Assembly: GCA_021779205.1 (NCBI GenBank)
Contig: JAJYBE010000008.1
Span: forward strand, 1 to 25,126
DNA length: 25,126 nucleotides
Source of the DNA: a bacterium
GTDB lineage: Bacteria > Patescibacteriota > Minisyncoccia > Moranbacterales > UBA2206
Direction of reading: 5' to 3'
Shown: piece by piece, positions 19,205 to 25,126 of the stretch
Layout of the letters: each line of letters begins with the position of its first letter
Position numbering within the stretch: position 1 is the first letter of the stretch
The notes under the pieces: generated by a model
What the model saw: only the letters and a program-made list of their open reading frames with translations
Database searches by the model: none
Told to the model about the DNA's origin: nothing
Made by a program: the position numbers and the translations under genes

Positions 19205-20541
19205 TGAGTTGTATTATAATTGCTAATCACAGATGCTTTTATGCGGGAAAGCGAATTTCGCAGATTGGCGATATCGGGAGTGGTATTGAAAATCGCGCTA
19301 ATTTGACCAATACGAATTCCTGAATCAAATTTTCCGGTAAACTGATAATCATTGCCTTTTTCAGTCATTATTTTTTTTAAAGGAATTGTGCATGAATAAG
19401 AATTATGCAATGTTAGCAAATCTTTTTTGAATGTGCAATTTGCGGTATTGCTCAGACTGACGCTATCAATTAATATGGGGTGAATTTTCAGATATGATTT
19501 TAGGAGTTCGGCTCCGATTATCTGATGTTTTTGTTCGTTTTCTATAATATAATAATTTTTTGTTTGAGCATCTTCAAAAATTGTTCCATCCGGATGAGTA
19601 AAGCCTTGCATAGAAAACTTTTGTTTTTTATAGATGCCCACTTCTTCCGAATTGGCTTGATAAACATCGTTCCAATTGAATCCCATCGTTTCAAATACTT
19701 GCGGACTAAAAATCGGATAACTTTCATTTTTGCTTAAAACAAAAACAGAGGTTCCGATTGAGGCTAATGTTCCATCTGCCAATCCGATTTGATCATCGGC
19801 TAAGGGAAATTTTTCTAGAAAAGAAGAATCCTTTTTAAGTGCTAAATTAGCATCATAACGGGAAAGAAAGGCTTTTTCACTTACAAAAAGATAGAGCTGA
19901 TTATTTTTTAATTGATAATATTCTCCGTCAATTAGAAAAAGTGTTCCATTCGGATAGGTGGAGACATCTTCGATATTGTTGCCGGCTTTATTGTAAATCA
20001 ATTCATTTTTTTCTATGGGAGTAAACATTCCGATGGAAAAGCCAAGATCTTGCATGATTGCTTGAGAAGCGAATTGGCGTTTTTCACCATCGGAAATGAT
20101 ATAAAAATTTCCATCGGAAAAAAGCAGGCTGCCATCTTTGAATCCAACCGGTTCGCCGATTGGATAGAGAAATGCCCGGTATGATTTTTTAACAGAAAGC
20201 GTGCCATTTGAGATTTGATTGGAATTTTTTCCAAGAACAATATTGATTGTGGCATCAGAAAAACTTCCCAAAATGGTCGTATCAAAAAGTAGATTTTTTT
20301 TATCTAGTAAGACTCCTTTTTTGAGCTCAGAGTTGTTGGAATCGCGTGGATCGGAGATGGTATTTTTATTGGAAGATGCTCTGGCGGAAAATGAATAGTT
20401 TAGATTAATGGAAGGAAAAATTATCACATAAGCAAAGATAAACAAAAAAGCTATCGCTCCGCCATAAAGCAAAGAACGCAAAATTGTGTAACGTTTCTGC
20501 CATTTTGGTTCAAGGATTATTTTTTTCGTAAAATTAAGCAT
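19201..20541 (-). CDS. Membrane-anchored surface protein with about four DG-type repeats
   Basis: A 446-residue protein with a basic head, one membrane helix (about 25-47) and a large extracytoplasmic part. From about residue 135 it carries roughly four repeats of about 55-60 residues, each starting with a D/N-G turn: GFKDGSLLFSDGNFYIISDG, YPNGTLFLIDGEYYQLKNN, LADGTLASIGTSVFVLSKNE and HPDGTIFEDAQTKNYYIIEN. Each is followed by a helix such as SPQVFETMGFNWNDV. The C-terminal domain has two cysteines in CTFKKDLLTLHNSYSC that may form a disulfide. The repeats suggest a beta-rich binding module; the ligand is unknown. It has a strong leaderless-type promoter and is coupled to the next gene. Confidence 0.75.
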   Translation of the reverse strand: MLNFTKKIILEPKWQKRYTILRSLLYGGAIAFLFIFAYVIIFPSINLNYSFSARASSNKNTISDPRDSNNSELKKGVLLDKKNLLFDTTILGSFSDATINIVLGKNSNQISNGTLSVKKSYRAFLYPIGEPVGFKDGSLLFSDGNFYIISDGEKRQFASQAIMQDLGFSIGMFTPIEKNELIYNKAGNNIEDVSTYPNGTLFLIDGEYYQLKNNQLYLFVSEKAFLSRYDANLALKKDSSFLEKFPLADDQIGLADGTLASIGTSVFVLSKNESYPIFSPQVFETMGFNWNDVYQANSEEVGIYKKQKFSMQGFTHPDGTIFEDAQTKNYYIIENEQKHQIIGAELLKSYLKIHPILIDSVSLSNTANCTFKKDLLTLHNSYSCTIPLKKIMTEKGNDYQFTGKFDSGIRIGQISAIFNTTPDIANLRNSLSRIKASVISNYNTTQ

Positions 20542-20547
20542 AGCTTG

Positions 20548-20576
20548 ATTATAATGGTATTTTCCTTATTTGCCAA
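20548..20576 (-). promoter_or_regulatory. Promoter of the repeat surface protein gene, leaderless type
   Basis: On the minus strand TTGGCA (20571-20576), 17 bases, TATAAT (20548-20553), and then 6 bases (CAAGCT) to the ATG at 20541. The -35 overlaps the -35 of the divergent promoter of the glycosyltransferase gene. Confidence 0.75.
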
Positions 20577-20598
20577 GCGCGATTGGATGTTTTAGAAT
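20570..20598 (+). promoter_or_regulatory. Promoter of the glycosyltransferase gene, leaderless type
   Basis: TTGCCA (20570-20575), 17 bases, TAGAAT (20593-20598), then 7 bases to the ATG at 20606. This decides the start over a TTG at 20570, which is part of the -35 box. Confidence 0.7.
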
Positions 20599-20605
20599 AA
20601 GAGCT

Positions 20606-21799
20606 ATGCAATCAATTCTAATTAAGTTGGGAAAAATTTTTTCCACTTTCAAGCAAGAAGGTTTTTTTGGGGGGGTAAAGAAAAGCGGACATTATCTTAA
20701 GCTGTTTTTTGATTTGATTTTTAAAATTTCCCCCGGGGATGTTTTGATTATTTCAGGGGGAATAGGCGATAGTGCTCATTATCGCGCTTTCAATCAAGCC
20801 GAAGAATTAAATCAGCATGGAATAAAAACAGCTGTTACATTGCAAGAAAATCCACGACTTTTGAAGCTGATTGATGATTTTCAGATTTTTATTTTTCGTC
20901 GCACGCTAGAAACAGCATTGACGCAAAAAGTCATTCAAGAAATAAAAACTCAAAAAAAAGAGATTGTTTTTGAAACAGATGATCTGGTTTTTGATTTGAA
21001 ATACATTCAAAATACGGAGTTGTATAAAGCTAATATGACCAAATTGGAAAAAAGGCAATATCAAAAAGGCTTGGGATTAGAAATTTTGTCTGATGCCTAT
21101 GTTAAAAATTGCGTTACCAGCACGAGCTATTTGGCGAAAATATTGAAAGACTATAATAAAAAAGTTTTTATATCAAAAAATAAAATTTCTCAAAAAGAAG
21201 TCGCGTTGGCGCAAAAATTAGTAGCAAAAAAACGAAAAAAGACATTACCGGAAATAAGAATTAGTTATTTTAGCGGAACAAGCAGTCATGATCGGGATTT
21301 TGAACAAATAGCAAATCCACTTTTGAATATTTTAAAAAAATATCCAAATGTAAAATTGGTTTTAGGCGGTCCATTGAAAATTAGTGCTGATTTTGAAAAA
21401 TATGTCGCAAAAATCGAACGATTGCCACTTGTTTCCAGAGAAAAATATTATGCCAATCTTTGCAATGCGGACATTAATTTAGCGCCGTTGGTTTTAGGCG
21501 ATCCTTTTTGCGAGGCCAAATCCGAAATTAAATTTTTGGAAGCGGGAATTTTACAAGTCCCGACAGTGGCTGCTAAAAATCAAACTTTTTCCGAATGCAT
21601 AATCGATGGAGTAGACGGTTTTTTAGCGGAAGATGAAAAAGAATGGCAAGCGAAGTTGGAACGATTAATTGAAGACACCAATCTGCGATTGCAAATAGGG
21701 AGAGAAGCGCAAAATAAAATTATAAAAGATTTTACTGTTGAAAATAGCCATAATGAAAGTTATTATACTTTTCTAAAAAAGTTAAGCAAGAAAAAATAA
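20606..21799 (+). CDS. Glycosyltransferase, GT4-like (GT-B fold)
   Basis: A 397-residue protein from the ATG at 20606. The N-terminal half has DVLIISGGIGDSAHYRAFNQ, a glycine-rich GT-B entry loop. The C-terminal half has the donor-side pattern: RISYFSGTSSHDRDF, LVLGGPLKISADFEKYV, then CEAKSEIKFLEAGILQVPTV (the E-x7-E-like region). Transfer of an activated sugar to a glycan or lipid is expected, but donor and acceptor cannot be told. No membrane segment is seen, so it acts at the inner face. It is transcribed divergently from the repeat surface protein, which suggests a joint role in surface glycans. Confidence 0.85.
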   Translation: MQSILIKLGKIFSTFKQEGFFGGVKKSGHYLKLFFDLIFKISPGDVLIISGGIGDSAHYRAFNQAEELNQHGIKTAVTLQENPRLLKLIDDFQIFIFRRTLETALTQKVIQEIKTQKKEIVFETDDLVFDLKYIQNTELYKANMTKLEKRQYQKGLGLEILSDAYVKNCVTSTSYLAKILKDYNKKVFISKNKISQKEVALAQKLVAKKRKKTLPEIRISYFSGTSSHDRDFEQIANPLLNILKKYPNVKLVLGGPLKISADFEKYVAKIERLPLVSREKYYANLCNADINLAPLVLGDPFCEAKSEIKFLEAGILQVPTVAAKNQTFSECIIDGVDGFLAEDEKEWQAKLERLIEDTNLRLQIGREAQNKIIKDFTVENSHNESYYTFLKKLSKKK

Positions 21800-21804
21800 T
21801 ATTT

Positions 21805-22482
21805 TTAGCATAAAATAAGCAATACAATTGCCAGGATTGAAGTAAATAAAAATCCGATTATGCTTATGCTTAAAAAAGTATTTTTCAGAAAATACGGTTT
21901 ATATTGGGATATTCTTTGATTTAATTCGGAAAAATCTTCCAGCAAGTTGTTATTTTTATAGTTTGATCGTATGGATAGTGTTTGGTCGGGATAGCTTGTT
22001 TTGGTAGTTGAATTTATGAGTGCGAAAGGATGACTTTTATCAGTCATTGCAAAAAGCTGTATTTTTTTTGCACTGTTTTTTTGCGGAACAAAAGAAACCT
22101 TTAAGCAATATGTTTTATTTTGCGAGTTGGGAATACTTGGAAAAGAAATCGTATAAAGATTTTTGGAATTAAGAAAGGCCTCCTGCAAATTTCCTTGTCT
22201 GATTGGTGTTTGGCAATCATCTTCAGCTATGGTTATTTCAGCTTTGTCTCCTGATTTAATTCCCGGAGTGCGCAAAAGAAAATCGAACGAAGAAAGATTG
22301 TTGCGGTTGATAAAAATTTTTTGTGTCAGTGTTTCTTTCGATTGGAGAGGTACTAATGTTTCTTTTCTCAGGAGAATGCCGGAATCGGAAAATGATAGAA
22401 TGGTGAAAAATCTAAAAAAAATCGCCAAAAGCAATATGCAAAAAAAAGTCAATATTATTTTTTTGTTGGAATATTTAAGCAT
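21805..22482 (-). CDS. Membrane-anchored protein of unknown function, coupled to a GT-C gene
   Basis: A 225-residue protein with an N-terminal membrane helix (about 9-26, ILTFFCILLLAIFFRFF), an extracytoplasmic beta-rich part with cysteines in AEDDCQTPIR and KTYCLKVSF, and a C-terminal helix (about 203-224, SISIIGFLFTSILAIVLLIL). No family is recognised. It starts 7 bases after the stop of the DUF2142-like gene and is likely in the same transcript. A possible TATAAA box 6 bases before its ATG could give an extra internal start. It is likely an accessory of the membrane glycosyltransferase. Confidence 0.7.
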   Translation of the reverse strand: MLKYSNKKIILTFFCILLLAIFFRFFTILSFSDSGILLRKETLVPLQSKETLTQKIFINRNNLSSFDFLLRTPGIKSGDKAEITIAEDDCQTPIRQGNLQEAFLNSKNLYTISFPSIPNSQNKTYCLKVSFVPQKNSAKKIQLFAMTDKSHPFALINSTTKTSYPDQTLSIRSNYKNNNLLEDFSELNQRISQYKPYFLKNTFLSISIIGFLFTSILAIVLLILC

Positions 22483-22489
22483 AGCAGTT

Positions 22490-23962
22490 TTATAAATAAA
22501 ATCTGAAAATCACTACATTAACAATTAAATAAAGCGTAAAAGAAAACATCAGAATAGTTCCGATAAAAAGCGATTTTTCAAAATAATGTTCTTTTTTGAA
22601 ATGAAAAAAAAGCATACCTAATCCGGAGAAAACTATCAACATATGCGCTGTCAGATTAGGCAAGAAATAACGTCCCGGAGCGCCTAGGCTAAGCTTTTCC
22701 GCAATAGTAAAAACTGACCAGTCGGCAGTGCGTATGCCAAGTTGCAGAGCAATAATCATGCCGATAAGGAAAAAAAGATATTTTTTTTCCGGTAAAAATT
22801 TTGGAATTTTCTCTTTTTTGCCAAAAAGCAAAAAGATCAAGCCCACAATGGATAAGATTTCTATAATCCAAATAAAATTAATGACATAATCCATAAACCA
22901 ACTATTGACCCAGCTTAGCGTACCCCAATAAGTGCGTGCTGAAAGTGCAAATCTGCCCATAGTTAAACTTTTCGAAAGATAATTGCCAAGCGAATCAGTC
23001 AAGGCAAAAAAAGATTCATTAAAAAATGCCACATACCTTGACAAATAAATTAAAACGAAAGCCAATGAAGTGGCTGATGCGAGATAGAAAATAATTTTTA
23101 CATTTTTGTTTTTTTGTTTTTTGATTTTTTCATTAAGCAGGACGATTATTAGGGCAATCATAACAACGAAAAGAATGGCGCCAGTTTTTTTTGTCAAAAA
23201 AGCGATTAGGCTTGAAATAACAAGCAGCGCTAAATTTTTCCAATTCAAGCCTTTTTTTATGGTTAATATTCCAAAGTAAGTAAAAACGGAGAACATTAAA
23301 ATTAAAAGCGCATCATAATTGATGTTGGAATAATAAAAAGAAAATTTTGGCTGGAAAGAAACGATTGCGGTGATAAGCAAGCTATGTTTTTCTGAAAATC
23401 CTATGCTTCTTGCAATTAAATAAGTAAATAAAACAGTTATTGTTCCCAAAAAAACAGAAAAAATACGCAATAAATAAAAGCGAACCAAGATGCTTTGTTG
23501 AGAAAAGGTTTTTTCAATTAAAGAGCCGATAGAGTGATAAAGCTGGGTGCCAAAAACAATATCCGGCGGAGAAGTGAAATTGTATGGCTTCCAGAGTCGC
23601 TGATTGATTAGCCGTTCGTTTTCTCCGATTGAAGAATTGGAAAAATCAATTGTATTAAAAATATCTCCGCGCAGGGCATCATTATCTGTTGCAATCGCTG
23701 TTTGTTTTATTTCTTCCGAATAACGATAGGTGGCAAGATTGTCTTTATTTTGCTTGCCATCTTGAGCGGTGATTGTCCAATTTTTTTCTTTTGGTTCGGA
23801 TAAATATTGAATTGTGTTATAGTGTCGCGATTCGTCTTGCCCGTCAAAAATGGGGAAAATAGCTGAAAGAAACACGCCTTTCAAAAAAAAACCAACCAAA
23901 ATAAGTCCGAGAATAAAAAACGGTTTTTGGCAAAAATTTAAACTTTTTCGCAAGTTAAACAT
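22490..23962 (-). CDS. DUF2142-like polytopic membrane glycosyltransferase (GT-C type)
   Basis: A 490-residue protein with about ten to twelve membrane helices. The first loop has the acidic motif FDGQDESRHYNTI, which corresponds to the P-x-D-E-x-x-H loop of GT-C enzymes that use polyprenyl-phosphate sugars. The late loop has GAPGRYFLPNLTAHML, with the GRYFLP motif seen in DUF2142 proteins. Function in extracytoplasmic sugar transfer is the family expectation. The start at 23962 (MFNLRKSLNF) is chosen over 23977 because a strong promoter places its start point on that ATG. The gene is the first of a two-gene minus-strand unit. Confidence 0.85.
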   Translation of the reverse strand: MFNLRKSLNFCQKPFFILGLILVGFFLKGVFLSAIFPIFDGQDESRHYNTIQYLSEPKEKNWTITAQDGKQNKDNLATYRYSEEIKQTAIATDNDALRGDIFNTIDFSNSSIGENERLINQRLWKPYNFTSPPDIVFGTQLYHSIGSLIEKTFSQQSILVRFYLLRIFSVFLGTITVLFTYLIARSIGFSEKHSLLITAIVSFQPKFSFYYSNINYDALLILMFSVFTYFGILTIKKGLNWKNLALLVISSLIAFLTKKTGAILFVVMIALIIVLLNEKIKKQKNKNVKIIFYLASATSLAFVLIYLSRYVAFFNESFFALTDSLGNYLSKSLTMGRFALSARTYWGTLSWVNSWFMDYVINFIWIIEILSIVGLIFLLFGKKEKIPKFLPEKKYLFFLIGMIIALQLGIRTADWSVFTIAEKLSLGAPGRYFLPNLTAHMLIVFSGLGMLFFHFKKEHYFEKSLFIGTILMFSFTLYLIVNVVIFRFYL

Positions 23963-23968
23963 AAGGTT

Positions 23969-23997
23969 ATTATACATAAATAAATAAAAATAGGCAA
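23969..23997 (-). promoter_or_regulatory. Promoter of the DUF2142-like gene, leaderless type
   Basis: On the minus strand TTGCCT (23992-23997), 17 bases, TATAAT (23969-23974), then AACCTT and the ATG at 23962. Confidence 0.7.
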
Positions 23998-24054
23998 AAA
24001 ATATTTTTATGGTATAATAACTTCAGAAGATAAGTTTTAGAAAATGAAAAAAAT

Positions 24055-24360
24055 ATGTTTTTTTCCAGTCCGAGTATCGATTTAAAAATAATGCTCATTT
24101 TATTATTCATCTCTTTTGCGATTGCGATTGGTGTTTATCTTAAAACAAAAAAAATAGCAATCGGATTGTTTGTTTTTTCTGTCTTGGCAAATTTAGGAAT
24201 TTATTTGAACTCCGGTTCTAGAATATTTGGTATTTACAATTTAAAATTTATTGTTATTTGGACGGTGAAATATTGGCCGTTTTTGAATTTGGGCTGGCTG
24301 ATTTTTTTGCTTGTAAACAGTGCTAAATTTAAAAAATGTTTAAAAAAAGTTTTTCATTAA
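24055..24360 (+). CDS. Small three-helix membrane protein
   Basis: A 101-residue hydrophobic protein with about three predicted helices: IMLILLFISFAIAIGVYL, IAIGLFVFSVLANLGIYL and FLNLGWLIFLLVN. Its tail is basic. No family is recognised. A TATAAT (24013-24018) with a weak -35 lies upstream and may be its promoter. The stop overlaps the next gene by 25 bases in another frame, so the two genes are probably expressed together. Confidence 0.72.
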   Translation: MFFSSPSIDLKIMLILLFISFAIAIGVYLKTKKIAIGLFVFSVLANLGIYLNSGSRIFGIYNLKFIVIWTVKYWPFLNLGWLIFLLVNSAKFKKCLKKVFH

Positions 24361-25126
24361 TATTTTTTGGCATCATTTTTGTTTTTTTAGGATTAGTTCC
24401 TGCTGATTTTTCATATGCCGAAACCGTCCAAGATATTGAAACTGATGAAAATAAATGGACCAATTTTGATGATTATATTGTTATTAATCAAGATACTGTT
24501 TGGAGTGGAAAAAAGATTTTTAATAATCCGGCGAAATCAATAGTTATTGTTGATGGAGCAACACTTAAAATTGAAGCGGGAACGCAAATAGAACTCTTAA
24601 ATTTATATGTGTATTCCGGAAGAATCATTGCCGAGGGAACACGAGAGGATAAAATTTATTTTAGAAAAGCCAATGCTGATTTATTTATGTTTGGCGAGGG
24701 ATACGATCCGGAATGTTTTAATCAAGAAAGTGGCTTAATTGAGTTTAGTAATGACAATGCCGGCGAGTCATTGATGCGTTATGTTGAATTTTCCAATATG
24801 GGAACTGCCAGATATGTTGATCGGAAAAAGTGTTCCAGAGGAATGAGTTGGCTTGATAATTGGAGGGCATTTTTTTTGCCGTCAGTCTATGCGCAAGATG
24901 TGATTATGCCTAATCTTATTAACCCGGCCATAAGAATTAAGGCAGGAAATTTACGCATAGAAAATTCTGTCTTTAGAAATAATGCCTATGCGGATATCGA
25001 AGTCAATATTGATAATTATGAAGGGGAAATGAGAAGCTCTTTGGAGGTTGTTAATTCTAATTTTTCCGGTAATGCTCAAAATGTGGCACTTATTTCTCAT
25101 GCCAAAAAATATGCTAATAATAATGA
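24336..25126 (+). CDS. Exported right-handed beta-helix protein (3' end beyond window)
   Basis: A partial gene, open through the window end (263 codons visible). The N-terminus MFKKSFSLIFFGIIFVFLGL then VPADFSYAETVQ is a classic signal peptide with a probable cleavage after SYA. The mature part reads as short regular rungs: VINQDTVWSGKKIF, AKSIVIVDGATLKIEAGTQI, ELLNLYVYSGRIIAEGTRED, IRIKAGNLRIENSVFRNNAY. These are typical of parallel beta-helix surface proteins. The beta-helix assignment and any glycan role are inferences. It overlaps the preceding small membrane gene and continues the surface-protein theme of this region. Confidence 0.75.
   Translation, partial: MFKKSFSLIFFGIIFVFLGLVPADFSYAETVQDIETDENKWTNFDDYIVINQDTVWSGKKIFNNPAKSIVIVDGATLKIEAGTQIELLNLYVYSGRIIAEGTREDKIYFRKANADLFMFGEGYDPECFNQESGLIEFSNDNAGESLMRYVEFSNMGTARYVDRKKCSRGMSWLDNWRAFFLPSVYAQDVIMPNLINPAIRIKAGNLRIENSVFRNNAYADIEVNIDNYEGEMRSSLEVVNSNFSGNAQNVALISHAKKYANNN

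Noticed and set aside
20570..20606. TTG start of the glycosyltransferase at 20570
   Set aside because: These bases form the -35 box of a good promoter whose start point matches the ATG at 20606.

Overview
The window looks like a chromosomal segment of a small-genome bacterium, most likely of the Patescibacteria (CPR), Parcubacteria-like. The evidence is low GC, housekeeping genes without Shine-Dalgarno sites, short single-pass envelope proteins, and an envelope gene set of that style. UAA, UAG and UGA all serve as stops, so the genetic code looks standard. The taxonomic call is an inference.

Positions 1-10901 read as an integron. A broken tyrosine recombinase (+ strand, 10264-10901) is transcribed away from about a dozen small gene cassettes, all on the minus strand. 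Between them (10141-10263) is an attI-like region that also holds the integrase promoter. Almost every cassette gene is followed by a paired, imperfectly palindromic attC-like site: on the + strand a half resembling GCACAACGTATCC, a variable centre, and a half resembling GGATATGCCGTGTTATGCG. From attI outward the cassettes carry a broken GNAT-like gene with a Nudix gene, a peptide deformylase, an SGNH hydrolase, a Nudix protein, a nucleotidyltransferase-fold protein, a relic second attI, another Nudix protein bounded by 49-bp inverted repeats, a gene fragment with an atypical RhuM gene, an ART-like protein, a ParB-fold-like protein, a DUF3750-like protein, a fourth Nudix protein, and a beta-propeller glycosidase-like protein. 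The array ends at a tRNA-Asp gene.

Positions 10911-13544 hold a free-standing LAGLIDADG endonuclease gene that overlaps the start of lepA (elongation factor 4). Positions 13603-18804 are a co-directional envelope and protein-quality cluster: a tiny membrane protein, an FtsB/DivIC-like protein, a parvulin-type foldase, a ferredoxin, an active HtrA protease, a polytopic membrane protein, and a second HtrA-like protein that has lost all three catalytic residues.

Positions 18788-25126 hold surface and glycan-related genes on both strands: membrane proteins, a repeat-containing anchored protein, a family 4-like glycosyltransferase, a DUF2142-like GT-C membrane protein, and the start of an exported beta-helix protein cut by the window end. 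Several promoters here place the -10 box 6-7 bases before the ATG, which suggests leaderless transcripts.
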